Assembly: GCA_021651055.1 (NCBI GenBank)
Contig: JAJHOH010000001.1
Coordinates: 372,001-436,000 of the forward strand
DNA from: Candidatus Manganitrophus morganii
GTDB lineage: Bacteria > Nitrospirota > Nitrospiria > SBBL01 > Manganitrophaceae
Reading direction: 5' to 3'
Length of the DNA: 64,000 nucleotides
Below, piece by piece: positions 7,472-16,604 of the stretch. Positions within the stretch are counted from its first letter, which is position 1. Each line of letters opens with the position of its first letter. The position numbers were made by a program, and so were the translations under genes. The notes beneath the pieces are model-generated. The model was not told the DNA's origin. It searched no databases and worked only from the letters and a program-made list of their open reading frames with translations.

Positions 7472-9943
7472 ATGGCCCGAAAGTATTTTGAGTTCGTGAC
7501 CGATCACGCTTACGCCGTGATGGCGGGCGTCTTGCTGATTACCCTGTTCTGTCTCTTTCGACTCCCTTTCCTGAAAACGGAACTCGATCCAAAACGGATC
7601 CTCCCGCAAGACCACCCCTACATACAGATGAACAATCAGATCGAGCAGCGCTTCGGCGGCGGCCGGGTGGTGGTGGTCGGCGTCGTCTCCAAAGAAGGGA
7701 GCGTCTTCACCCCTTCCACCCTCGCCAAGATCGATCGGATGGCCCAGGCGATCGAGAAGATCCCCGGGATCTACGCCGACAATGTCCTCAGCCTCGCCTC
7801 CCGGAAAGTCAAACACCTTCAGATCAACGATCAGGGCTTTAACGTCGAGCGGCTGATGCCGGAGGTTCCGACCACGCCGGAAGGGGCCGAGGCGGTCCGG
7901 AAGCGCCTCTTCGCCAACCCGCTCTATGTCGGCTCCCTCGTTTCGTCCGATGCGACCGCGGCCGCGATCGTCATCGACGTCCAGGACACCGAAGCGGCCG
8001 AGGCGATCCGAAAAGCCACCGCGGCGGTGATCGAGGGGGAAGCGCCGGAGCCGATCAGCGATCTTGCAATTTATCGCCAGCTCAAGGCGATCGCCGACAA
8101 GGAGAGCGACGCCAACACGACCATCCATCTCGGCGGCCTTCCGGTCTCCCTCGCCTTCCTGGAGATGGACACCGCCGTCATGAACCGGTGGGTCTTCCCG
8201 ATCGCGTTCGTCCTGATCATGGTGATCCACTATCTCTCTTTCCGGACCTTCCAGGGGATGTTGATTCCCCCACTGACCGCGCTGTTGAGCGTGGTCTGGG
8301 CCTTGGGATTTATCAGTTTGACGGGGATGAAGCTCGATCTCTGGACGAAGGGGCTGACGCCGATTTTGATCGTCGCGATGGCGGCAGGCCACTCGGTCCA
8401 GATCCTCCGCCGTTTTTACGACGAGCTCGAATATGCGATCGGAATGGATGTTCCGGAGCCGGCGCAGAAAACCGCCGTGGTTCAGGCGGGCGCCAAGATG
8501 GCGCCGGTTCTTCTGACCGCGGGACTGGTCGCCGCGGCGAGCTTCGCTTCGCTGGTGACTTTTCAGCTCGCGACCTTCCGATCGTTCGGATTGATGACCG
8601 CCTTCGGGATCGTCAGCGCGCTGGTTCTGGAGATGACCTTCATCCCCGCCCTCCGCTCGCTGATCCCCCCGCCGAGCGGCGAGGAGTTGGAGGTGGTCCT
8701 GCGCAAGACCTTCGCCGACCGGTTTCTCACCAAGATCAGCCGATCGATCCTCGGTCCGGAGCAGAAATGGATTCTCGCGGGAGGGGTGGTCGTCGTATTG
8801 GTCGCCCTGATCTTCGCCAACCGGATCGTCCTGACCAACTCCCTTCGCGATCTCTTCTTTGAGCAGACCGATCTGCGAAAAGATGATCGGGTCTTGAACC
8901 AAAAGTTCGGCGGGACTTCGACCTTGAACATCCTGATCAGCACACCCGCGCCGGACGGCCTGAAAGACCCGAACATCATGCGGGCGATCGAAGGTCTTCA
9001 AACGCGGCTGAAGGAGAACCCGGCGGTCGGCCGGACCGAATCGTACGTCGATTACGTGAAGCGGATGCGGCGGACCTTTTACCAGGACGATCCCCGCTCG
9101 GAGCAGGTTCCCGACAGCCCGGAAGAGGCAGCGCAGTTTCTCTTCCTCTATTCGGTCTCCGGCAATCCCGACGACTTCAAGCGGCTGGCCGACGTCGGTT
9201 ATCAGAATGCCGTGATCCTCACCTTTCTAAAATCGGATGCGACAGAACTGGCCGAGCAGTTGATCCGGACGATCGATGAATACAAGGCGGCCCATTTCCC
9301 CCCCGATGTGACGGTCGGGATCGCGGGAAGCGTCCCGGTCACCCTGGCGCTCAACGATGTGATCATCCACGGCAAGCTTTTGAACGTGGTGCAGATGATC
9401 GCGATTACCTTTATCCTCTCCTCGGTGATCTTCCGTTCGTTCTGGGGAGGGGTGGTTGTGACGATTCCCCTCCTCTTTGCCGTCCTTTGGAATTTCGGTT
9501 TCATGGGATTGACCGGCATTCCGCTCGGCATCTCGACGGCGGCGGTCTCCGCGATGGCGGTCGGAATGGGAGCCGATTACGCGATCTACATTCTCTATCG
9601 ATTACGCGAGGAGCTCTCCCTCAACCGCCACCTCGACCGGGTCGTCCAGGTCACCCTCGCCACCGCCGGAAAGGCGATTCTCCTGATCGCCGTCGCCTTC
9701 GCCGCCGGCACTTTCCTGGTTACCTTCACCGGCTACTACCTTCACATGGAAGGGATCCTGATGCCGCTCGCCATGCTGACGAGCGCCGCTGCGGCGGTGA
9801 TCTTCATCCCCGCCGCCATCATGACCTTCCGACCCCACTTTATCTTCAGAGTCATCCCCTCCGAGTGGATCGAATTGTACACCCGGGGCGATGCTCAGAA
9901 GTTCAATGTGGAGGGGGACGTTTTGAAAAAACCGAAGAAGTAG
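7472..9943 (+). CDS. RND-superfamily transporter, MMPL type
   Basis: An 823-residue inner-membrane transporter with two repeats of one TM helix, a large periplasmic loop and five TM helices. TM1 is near residues 15-35, the first TM group near 215-400, the second half starts near 425 with further TM helices at about 640-790. The TM4-like segments carry the GAxYAIYILYR/AAGHSVQILRR motif typical of the MMPL/HAE-3 group, often linked to export of lipids or hopanoids. AGGAG precedes the ATG. Length is normal. It is convergent with the ExoD-like gene (one base between the stop codons). The substrate is unknown. Confidence 0.88.
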   Translation: MARKYFEFVTDHAYAVMAGVLLITLFCLFRLPFLKTELDPKRILPQDHPYIQMNNQIEQRFGGGRVVVVGVVSKEGSVFTPSTLAKIDRMAQAIEKIPGIYADNVLSLASRKVKHLQINDQGFNVERLMPEVPTTPEGAEAVRKRLFANPLYVGSLVSSDATAAAIVIDVQDTEAAEAIRKATAAVIEGEAPEPISDLAIYRQLKAIADKESDANTTIHLGGLPVSLAFLEMDTAVMNRWVFPIAFVLIMVIHYLSFRTFQGMLIPPLTALLSVVWALGFISLTGMKLDLWTKGLTPILIVAMAAGHSVQILRRFYDELEYAIGMDVPEPAQKTAVVQAGAKMAPVLLTAGLVAAASFASLVTFQLATFRSFGLMTAFGIVSALVLEMTFIPALRSLIPPPSGEELEVVLRKTFADRFLTKISRSILGPEQKWILAGGVVVVLVALIFANRIVLTNSLRDLFFEQTDLRKDDRVLNQKFGGTSTLNILISTPAPDGLKDPNIMRAIEGLQTRLKENPAVGRTESYVDYVKRMRRTFYQDDPRSEQVPDSPEEAAQFLFLYSVSGNPDDFKRLADVGYQNAVILTFLKSDATELAEQLIRTIDEYKAAHFPPDVTVGIAGSVPVTLALNDVIIHGKLLNVVQMIAITFILSSVIFRSFWGGVVVTIPLLFAVLWNFGFMGLTGIPLGISTAAVSAMAVGMGADYAIYILYRLREELSLNRHLDRVVQVTLATAGKAILLIAVAFAAGTFLVTFTGYYLHMEGILMPLAMLTSAAAAVIFIPAAIMTFRPHFIFRVIPSEWIELYTRGDAQKFNVEGDVLKKPKK

Positions 9944-9944
9944 A

Positions 9945-10604
9945 TTAGAATCCCATCCAGGTGAGTCCCGCTTTTCCAACCCACACCAACGAAGCCAGAT
10001 AGACCCAGGTCATGCCGGCCATCAGATAGCCGGCGACGATGACGGCGCCGTCGTTTTCCATCATCCCCGCCGCGATCAATAGAATCGACCAGGCCGGGAT
10101 GGTATTGGTAAAGGGGATCGGAAGGGGGAGACTCAAGACCAACCCGCTCAAGAGGATGGCGAGCCCGTTCAGAAAATTGAAGGAAGGCCAATCTTTGAAG
10201 AAACGAAACCGTGGATGGAGAACCTTTTCCAGGCGGGTGGAGACGGCCAGTGCCCCCTTGACGACCTTCGCGAGGGTCGGATAGGGAATCTCCATGTTGA
10301 GCAGTCGTTTCGGGAGCCAGGGACGCTGTCGGAGCGCGATGCGAAGGCCGAAGAACATCAAGATCAGCCCGAAGGGGGTCGAGAGGCCGGGAAGCGGAAT
10401 CGGCGTGCAAAAAGGAAGAACCAAGATAATAATGAGGACATCGAAGCCGCGGCCGTGGAGGATTTCGATGATCTTTCCAATCGTCACCCCCTTGCCGTCC
10501 GCCTGGTCCAAGATCCGCCGGAGGTCTTCGGAAAGACGCGTGGGACGATGGCTCGTTTTCGACTTCTTCACATCCACTCTCCCATCCGACAATCCTCCGG
10601 CCAT
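9945..10604 (-). CDS. ExoD-family membrane protein
   Basis: A 219-residue ExoD-like protein. It has the family pattern: a soluble N-terminus (LSEDLRRILDQADGKGVTIGKII), then GRGFDVLIIILVLPFCTPIPLPGLSTPFG and three to four hydrophobic helices with PLPIPFTNTIPAWSILLIAAGMMENDG. ExoD was named for an effect on exopolysaccharide in rhizobia; its biochemical activity is not established. A decayed copy of its middle part lies at about 13262-13412. Confidence 0.88.
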   Translation of the reverse strand: MAGGLSDGRVDVKKSKTSHRPTRLSEDLRRILDQADGKGVTIGKIIEILHGRGFDVLIIILVLPFCTPIPLPGLSTPFGLILMFFGLRIALRQRPWLPKRLLNMEIPYPTLAKVVKGALAVSTRLEKVLHPRFRFFKDWPSFNFLNGLAILLSGLVLSLPLPIPFTNTIPAWSILLIAAGMMENDGAVIVAGYLMAGMTWVYLASLVWVGKAGLTWMGF

Positions 10605-10706
10605 CCGATCATTCGCAGAACCGGACCATTATATCGGAGGATGAGAAGTGGAACAACCCCTTTTTCTTTAAAGTCGGTTTTAGAAGGACGTTTCGAGCAA
10701 ATCCCC

Positions 10707-12350
10707 TTAAGAGAAGCGCGCGACAGACTCCTTCGTTTCCTTTCGATGATCTTGAGTTTTCTCTCGCTCAAGCAATTCTTTTAACTTGCGCCGATCGATT
10801 TTGCCGTTGGCATTTTTGGGCAGCTGATTGAAAACGGTCCACTGGGAGGGGAGCATATAACGGGGAAGGATCCGGCTAAGTTCTTGCCGGATACGGAGCG
10901 GAGGAACATCCTCTCCTTTCACCGGAACATAGGTACAACAGAGAATGGTTCCTTCAAAACCGTCGGTAGGAAGGGCAACAACAGCACTCTCTTGTAGAAA
11001 AGGGAGGGTATTCAGGGCCGATTCAATTTCTCCAAGCTCAATCCGGTACCCGCGGCTCTTCACCTGCAAATCATTCCTCCCATGAAAATAAACCAACCCC
11101 TCTTTCCCCACTCTCGCCAAATCCCCCGTTTTATAGATCCGCTCGGAAGGATCGGCGGAATGCGGGTTCTTCAAGAAGACTTTCTCCGTCTTTTCAGGTT
11201 CCCTCCAGTACCCCGGACTCAAACCGACCCCGCCGATATAAAGATCGCCGACCTCTTCCGGGGAAACCGGTTCCATCTTGGCATTCAGCACAAGGAGTTT
11301 CTCTCCCTCGCATGCGGTGCCGATCGGAATTTGGACTTTCTCACTTCGTGGACACGCTGGAAGGGTATAATAGCTGCTCGCAATGGTTGCTTCCGTCGGC
11401 CCATAAAGATTGGTGAATGTCACATGGGGCAACCGTTTCATCCAATAGATCAGGGACGGAGTCGGAAAAACCTCGCCGCACCAGAGGACCCGTTTCAATG
11501 TTGGAAAATCATTCTGTTTCACTACATCAAGCTTGGCCATATAGTTGAGGATGGAAGGGACCGAGAACCATTGGGTGAGGCCGGAGTGAAGAATAAACTC
11601 AGCCAATTTATTCGGATAGAAGTTGAGTTCCGGAGCGACGAGATGGAGGGATGCCCCTGCCGCCAGTGATCCGAATAGATCAAAAACAGACAGATCAAAA
11701 TGATGCGGAGGATGGCCTGAGATTTTATCCGCTGAATTGATCCCAAAATACCGGACGGCCCATTCGACAAAATGAATCACATTGGCATGGGTAATCACCA
11801 CCCCTTTCGGAACACCTGTCGATCCGGAAGTGAAGAGAATATAAGCGGGATCCTCCGGGCGGACCTGATCATCCAGCGGATTTCCTGAGTAACTTTGAAA
11901 GTCCTGTCGAGTGAAAGTTGTCTTCAATCCGGCTCCTTCGATATTTTGATTCCCCACCCATCCGATCGAAAGATTGCCATTGGTTTTCTTTTCATGGACG
12001 ATCTCGTCCAGTAACCCGGCCACAGCCCCTGCCGCAAGGATCATACGGCATTCACACAAATCAACCTTCTTTGCCGCCCAGGAGGCAGGACTGGTCGGAT
12101 CGATCGGAACATAGATGCAGCCGGCCTTGAGAACCCCCAGAATACTGATAATAGCGCTCGGTGATTTCGGCATGACAAGGAGGACCCGATCTCCCTTCCG
12201 GCATCCGGCTGCGATAAGGAGGCGAGATAACTGATTGGCTGCTTCCTCCAATTGCCCATAGGTAAGGCTCTCCTCTCCCAAAACGACGGCCGTCGAATCA
12301 GGCTGGCAGGCTGCTTGCTCGGTTAACCAATGCTGTAGTAAGGTTGCCAT
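10707..12350 (-). CDS. stand-alone AMP-forming adenylation enzyme
   Basis: A 547-residue ANL-superfamily adenylation domain of the amino-acid (NRPS A-domain) type. Core motifs are clear: LTYGQLEEAANQLS, the P-loop YILFTSGSTGVPKGVVITH, NLYGPTEATIASS, the YKTGDLAR motif, the hinge GRNDLQVKSRGYRIELGEIE, and the C-terminal catalytic lysine in PKNANGKIDRRKL. It should activate a carboxylate as acyl-AMP and load it on a carrier. It resembles DltA-like and exosortase-linked ligases. No carrier protein, condensation or thioesterase gene is adjacent, so substrate and pathway are open. Confidence 0.88.
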   Translation of the reverse strand: MATLLQHWLTEQAACQPDSTAVVLGEESLTYGQLEEAANQLSRLLIAAGCRKGDRVLLVMPKSPSAIISILGVLKAGCIYVPIDPTSPASWAAKKVDLCECRMILAAGAVAGLLDEIVHEKKTNGNLSIGWVGNQNIEGAGLKTTFTRQDFQSYSGNPLDDQVRPEDPAYILFTSGSTGVPKGVVITHANVIHFVEWAVRYFGINSADKISGHPPHHFDLSVFDLFGSLAAGASLHLVAPELNFYPNKLAEFILHSGLTQWFSVPSILNYMAKLDVVKQNDFPTLKRVLWCGEVFPTPSLIYWMKRLPHVTFTNLYGPTEATIASSYYTLPACPRSEKVQIPIGTACEGEKLLVLNAKMEPVSPEEVGDLYIGGVGLSPGYWREPEKTEKVFLKNPHSADPSERIYKTGDLARVGKEGLVYFHGRNDLQVKSRGYRIELGEIESALNTLPFLQESAVVALPTDGFEGTILCCTYVPVKGEDVPPLRIRQELSRILPRYMLPSQWTVFNQLPKNANGKIDRRKLKELLEREKTQDHRKETKESVARFS

Positions 12351-12502
12351 TTCGTATCCTCTCGTCTCTTATTCGCCCTTTTAAAACCCTTTCAGTAAAC
12401 AGACTTTCTTCGCGCTGCGGCCGCTTCTTCATTACCTTTTGACTGTTCAAAGACGACCTGTCCCTCTTCTTTCGAGGTTGTTTGATCGGTATCTCCAATG
12501 CT

Positions 12503-12874
12503 TCATATGAAACGCGATGATACCGGTTCAATTAAAATCATCAGATATGTGGGATAACGATCCCCTCCCGGTAATGGAATAGATCGGAGGTGGTAGCGGA
12601 CTTTCCCATGGCTGAAAACCCGTTTTAAGAATGGAATCGGTTCCTTCCATCCCTCCTTTTTTGTCTCCATTCTTTCTTTAAAATCAGGATAAATCTCGGA
12701 TAGAACCCGAGAAGGGAGGAAACGGTTCGATAAATTATCCGGAAGTTTCTTCTTCCGGATTGAATCAATTATTTTGAATGCACACTTGTTTTGATACAGT
12801 ATTTTGCCATTTTGGCTTAAAACGAGGATCCCCGGCTGACTTCTAAGGCCTATAAGAGACCGAATCTCTTCCAC
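12503..12874 (-). CDS. small PAS-like protein
   Basis: A 123-residue protein with a single PAS-like fold: QPGILVLSQNGKILYQNKCAFKII at the N-terminus and a C-terminal beta region HLRSIPLPGGDRYPTYLMILIEPV. This layout is like the N-terminal sensor part of LuxR-type regulators that end in a helix-turn-helix. Here the frame stops right after the sensor, and no LuxR helix-turn-helix is legible downstream in any frame. It may be a remnant or a stand-alone sensor. Confidence 0.55.
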   Translation of the reverse strand: MEEIRSLIGLRSQPGILVLSQNGKILYQNKCAFKIIDSIRKKKLPDNLSNRFLPSRVLSEIYPDFKERMETKKEGWKEPIPFLKRVFSHGKVRYHLRSIPLPGGDRYPTYLMILIEPVSSRFI

Positions 12875-13261
12875 TTAGCCACTCCGATCTGCATGAGAAT
12901 TTTCCAGTTTTATATTTCAGGGAGTAGGTACGTGTTCAGATTGCATGCTGTCCGGCCTCTCTATTTAGGTTATTCTCCGGAATCTTAATGAATCTACGTT
13001 TGGAATGCAAGCTGAAGAATGTGATGCTTATCACAAAAGTGCAGACCGATGCGGGAAATTTGCAAAGACTGTTCCTTCTAAAAACCAATAAAAGCTGAAA
13101 TAGGGACGATCTGAGGATTAAAAAGGAATTTTGGACGCAAACCTTTGCATAAAAAGTGAACGGCTGATGCCATTTTCGGAATAATAATGCGAAGAGGCGA
13201 CGGACAATCGGCGAAGACATTTTTATTTAATGAAGATTGATATGCCGTGAAGGGCGTGAAA
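12875..13261. other. AT-richer stretch without a recognisable gene
   Basis: About 390 bases between the PAS-like gene and the ExoD remnant. Base composition is lower in GC than the surroundings. The open frames here have no family features. It may hold the promoter of the PAS-like gene; I see no strong promoter or terminator. Confidence 0.4.
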
Positions 13262-13412
13262 GAAAGGAACGGTGTGGAGAGGCTCGGAAGTGAATGCGGG
13301 ATGGACAGAAGGCAGGACCAAAGAAAGATCAGAACATCGAAGCCGCGGCCCCTGGCGGATTTTGATGATTTCCCTTATCATCCCCTTTCTTGCACCTATT
13401 TGTTCGGAGCTT
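13262..13412 (-). pseudogene. decayed fragment of an ExoD-like gene
   Basis: Minus-strand translation with one frameshift near 13345 gives KGMIREIIKIRQ, then GRGFDVLIFLWSCLL, then LPSLSTPF. These line up with GKGVTIGKIIEILHG, GRGFDVLIIILVLPF and LPGLSTPFG of the intact ExoD-like protein at 9945-10604. The DNA is nearly colinear with 10371-10510, including the shared run GACATCGAAGCCGCGGCC versus GAACATCGAAGCCGCGGCC. Only the middle of the gene survives. It overlaps the last few codons of the radical SAM gene. Confidence 0.7.
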
Positions 13413-15135
13413 CTCCGATCCCGATCGTTTCCGCCGCTCTTGATGGGACTGCCGAAAGAACCGTCAGCGGATGGGATTTGCCTTCGGGAGGGGCCAGCGC
13501 CATGTCTCGGTAGGTCTTTGAAGAGGGATCTCTCTCGACCTTCCGGGCGATACGATAGAGCTTCCAGTATAATGCGGCCACACCGAACAGCGATGATCCG
13601 ATCTCCCACAGACGGCGCCAGACAAAGACCAGCCGGCCCTCGCGTGGAAAGGACGGCCTCCGTTCGGAGCGGTGTTTCCGCCGGAAAAACCCGGCCTGAA
13701 GCGGGTGGACCCCCTCGACAAATATCGAACCGCGAAACCAGATCATCTGGCTGATCATCTTTCCGACGTTGCGCTGCCCGTCGGCCAGGCGCCGGCGAAA
13801 AATCGTCTCGATGTGCTCGAACGTGTAGAACGATTTCCATGCGTGCTGATACGCCCGCATCCACTCTGCATGCGACATCTTCGGGTGGTTGGCGCAGGGA
13901 TGTTCGGAATCGTACTTGTTCATGTCGGGATCAAGCCACGCCCCCTCGTTCACCAAGATCTGATGGTCCTCCGATCCGGGAAGCGGCGTCAGGACGAAGA
14001 ACTCGACCAGGTCGAGCGGCAACTCCTTCTTGAGAACCTCCACGTCGCGCATCACCGATTCATAGGTGTCGTTCGGAAAGCCGATGATGTATCCGGCGTA
14101 GGTGACCGCTTTCGCCTTCCGCCATGCCTGAAGCATCGCGCGGTACTCTTCCACATTATTCTGCTTCTTCCCGGTTTCTTTCAGGGTGTCGCGGTTCACA
14201 CTCTCGAGGCCGATGAAGACCTTCCGGCAGCCGGCCTTTGCGGCCTTTTCAATAAACCGCGGCAGCCGATGACAGGCGGTGTCGACCTGGATGAGAAGGG
14301 AGATCCGGATTTTGTCCCGCTCGCGCAGGAGAATGATCCGATCCAAAATCGCTTCCCAGTTTCGGTTCCGGGCGAAATCATCATCGGTGATGAAGTAGCA
14401 GTTCAACCCGCGCTTGTGATTTTCCCGGATGATCCCCTCGACGTCATCCGCCGTCCGCCAGCGCGATTTTCTCCCTTGGACGTTGATGATCGTGCAAAAG
14501 CTGCATTCGAAGGGGCATCCCCGTCCGGCATCAAAGGTCGTCATCCGACCCAGATTGCGAGAGATGACGTCGGCCGGCAGGACCGGCATCGGCTGCCCTT
14601 CGAGCGACGGAAGATCATCGAGGAAATTATAGAGCGGCTTTAAGCGGCCGTGCAGCGCATCTTCCAACAACTCTCCGAAGCGTGTCTCCACCTCTCCCGC
14701 CACCAGCGTGATCCCTTCGTCCATCGCCGAAGTCAAATCTTCTGGAAGGCGCTTCAACATCGAAAGGCACCCGCTCACATGAAACCCGCCGATCATCACC
14801 GGAAGCCCCGCGGCCCGGAACGGCCGCGCCAAATCGACCGCGCGCGGAAACTGATTCGACTGCACCCCCGCAAAACAGATGACCCCCGACGTATTCTGCG
14901 CCGACAGTTGCCGGATGATTTTTTCGACCGGAATCCGCTGGTTGATCTCGTCATAGACGTCGATCGACAGATCGATCCCTTCTCCCAATCTGCCTGAGGT
15001 TTTGACCGCTTCCGCGATCGTATAGAGACAGGCAAGCGTGTTGCTCGGAATGGAGGACCTCATCCACCGAATGATATACCCGTCATCATCATAATGGGAC
15101 GGCTTGATCAGCACGACGCGAAACGATCGCTTCAA
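13396..15135 (-). CDS. B12-binding-type radical SAM protein
   Basis: A 579-residue protein with an N-terminal cobalamin-binding-like Rossmann domain (about 1-150, with GVICFAGVQSNQ and MIGGFHVSG) and a radical SAM core (about 195-430). The 4Fe-4S ligands are in GRGCPFECSFC (C-x3-C-x2-C). It resembles the BchE/HpnR-like branch, which does methylation or cyclisation on lipids and cofactors; the substrate is not determined. The last residues read into a decayed ExoD fragment, so the natural C-terminus may have been replaced. The start ATG at 15135 begins MKRSFRVVLIKP. Confidence 0.87.
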   Translation of the reverse strand: MKRSFRVVLIKPSHYDDDGYIIRWMRSSIPSNTLACLYTIAEAVKTSGRLGEGIDLSIDVYDEINQRIPVEKIIRQLSAQNTSGVICFAGVQSNQFPRAVDLARPFRAAGLPVMIGGFHVSGCLSMLKRLPEDLTSAMDEGITLVAGEVETRFGELLEDALHGRLKPLYNFLDDLPSLEGQPMPVLPADVISRNLGRMTTFDAGRGCPFECSFCTIINVQGRKSRWRTADDVEGIIRENHKRGLNCYFITDDDFARNRNWEAILDRIILLRERDKIRISLLIQVDTACHRLPRFIEKAAKAGCRKVFIGLESVNRDTLKETGKKQNNVEEYRAMLQAWRKAKAVTYAGYIIGFPNDTYESVMRDVEVLKKELPLDLVEFFVLTPLPGSEDHQILVNEGAWLDPDMNKYDSEHPCANHPKMSHAEWMRAYQHAWKSFYTFEHIETIFRRRLADGQRNVGKMISQMIWFRGSIFVEGVHPLQAGFFRRKHRSERRPSFPREGRLVFVWRRLWEIGSSLFGVAALYWKLYRIARKVERDPSSKTYRDMALAPPEGKSHPLTVLSAVPSRAAETIGIGEAPNK

Positions 15136-15404
15136 ACGGCCTCCTTACGCGAACAGTCATTTCTTTGGGCAGGTGCTCCCTGGTAGAAGAAACCAGCAAC
15201 CAGGGTGGAGAGCAAGGCAGATAGCGCTTGCTGGCAGGGAAGAGTATACCAGGTTACTGGAAAGAGATGCCAGCAGAATTTACTGTTTAGAACTGTCCGG
15301 GTCGCGCTGCAAAAGCTTTGATGGACCCGTCTGAGCCAGAGCCTCACCTTTTTTGGAATTTCGATCCATCTTAAGTAAGGAACCCATCGGGTTGACTTCA
15401 CTGC
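15136..15404. promoter_or_regulatory. divergent intergenic region with candidate extended -10
   Basis: This gap separates the radical SAM gene (minus) from a histidine kinase (plus). On the minus strand TGGTATACT (TATACT at 15248-15243) is a good extended -10 box for the radical SAM gene, with a weak -35. A stem CCCTGGT/ACCAGGG (15178-15184 with 15199-15205) would lie in its leader. On the plus strand TTGACT at 15392-15397 is a possible -35 for the kinase. Confidence 0.35.
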
Positions 15405-15434
15405 ATGAAAATGTTACCCCTTGAATTAAGAGTC

Positions 15435-16604
15435 ATGAATAAAGAAAAAAATAATCAAAACACACAACCCTCCGCCGGGCAACAGGCGCAAGAGGAAGAT
15501 GCGGCGATTGCGGTGGAGCGATATCGGGACCTGGCGGAGGGAATCGACCACGGCATCGTCTGGGAAGCCAATAAAGCGTTCCAGTTCTGCATGGTGAGCC
15601 GGAGGGCCGAGCGGATGACCGGCTATTCTCTCGATGAGTGGTGCGAGGCTGATTTCTGGGAGAAGCACCTTCACCCGGAGGACCGGGACCGGGTCATGAC
15701 TAAATTTCAGAAAGCGTTGGATGGAGAGGACGAACACTCCGATCATCGGTTCATTGCAGCGGATGGGCGTGTCGTTTGGTTTCATACCGGGATCCACGCG
15801 GCCCGTAATAAGGGTGAAATTGTCTATCGCGGCCTTTCGGTCGATATCACTTACCTCAAAGAAACGGAAGAAAAACTAAAACAGAAAACGAATCAACTGG
15901 AAGAAGCAAACCGGCTGAAGAGCTACTTTCTCTCTGTCGCTTCCCATGAGATACGAAACGCCCTCAACGCCATCCTCGGGTATGCCAGTCTTTTAAAAGA
16001 AGAAGGAAGGATTAGAGAGGCCGAGAAGCAACGGGAGATCTACGGACACATTTACAGAAATACCACCAACCTACTCGACCTGATCAATCAAATTCTTGAC
16101 CTCAATAAAATTGAAGCCGGACAAACCGACCTCCACGCAGAGGTGACGGAGATTTCAATTTCGGAAGTCGTCCAACAAGTTTTAGAGGACTACAAAGCTT
16201 TATGGGAGGAAAAAGGGTTGAAGGTCAGCCTGCGCGATGAGCCCACCGGGCCGAAGATGTATTCTGATCGTGTAAAACTTCGCCAGATCTTCGTCAATCT
16301 CATTACAAATGCAATGAAGTTTACCGAAAAGGGCTCCATTACCGTCCGCATTATCCACAACCTCGAGGCAAAGAAGGTCTCGGTCGCGATTCAAGATACC
16401 GGGTACGGCATTTCCAAAGAAGATCTTTCCCACATCTTCGAGCCGTTCTACCAGTCAGGCCGGCCGGGAGAGGAAGAAGGGGTCGGATTGGGACTGCCCA
16501 TCGTGAAAAAGTTTGTCGATATTTTAAAAGGAACGATTGATGTAAAGAGTGAGCCGGGAACAGGCTCCACGTTTACGGTTACCTTCCCCTATGAGATTCC
16601 CTGA
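15435..16604 (+). CDS. PAS-domain sensor histidine kinase
   Basis: A soluble kinase of 389 residues. A PAS domain with PAC (about residues 30-145: GIVWEANKAFQFCMVSRRAERMTGY, HPEDRDRV, GLSVDITYLK) is followed by a coiled linker, HisKA with the phospho-histidine in SHEIRNALNAILGY, and HATPase_c (NLITNAMKFT, DTGYGIS, GVGLGLPIVKK). No membrane helix is present. The ATG at 15435 follows AAGAG; the ATG at 15405 is the alternative. No receiver gene is adjacent, so it is an orphan. Its 3' end overlaps the convergent GT2 gene by 26 bases. Confidence 0.9.
   Translation: MNKEKNNQNTQPSAGQQAQEEDAAIAVERYRDLAEGIDHGIVWEANKAFQFCMVSRRAERMTGYSLDEWCEADFWEKHLHPEDRDRVMTKFQKALDGEDEHSDHRFIAADGRVVWFHTGIHAARNKGEIVYRGLSVDITYLKETEEKLKQKTNQLEEANRLKSYFLSVASHEIRNALNAILGYASLLKEEGRIREAEKQREIYGHIYRNTTNLLDLINQILDLNKIEAGQTDLHAEVTEISISEVVQQVLEDYKALWEEKGLKVSLRDEPTGPKMYSDRVKLRQIFVNLITNAMKFTEKGSITVRIIHNLEAKKVSVAIQDTGYGISKEDLSHIFEPFYQSGRPGEEEGVGLGLPIVKKFVDILKGTIDVKSEPGTGSTFTVTFPYEIP

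Noticed and set aside
7469..9001. Long minus-strand frame within the MMPL exporter
   Set aside because: Highly charged low-complexity translation, antisense shadow.
12298..12531. Possible missing DNA-binding half of the PAS-like protein
   Set aside because: The translation is basic but shows no LuxR helix-turn-helix pattern.
12936..13220. Open frame of 94 residues in the AT-richer gap
   Set aside because: No family features, no ribosome-binding site, hydrophobic and biased composition.
13223..13864. Open frame of 213 residues overlapping the radical SAM gene
   Set aside because: Mostly a shadow of the radical SAM gene; only its 3' end carries the ExoD remnant, listed as a pseudogene.
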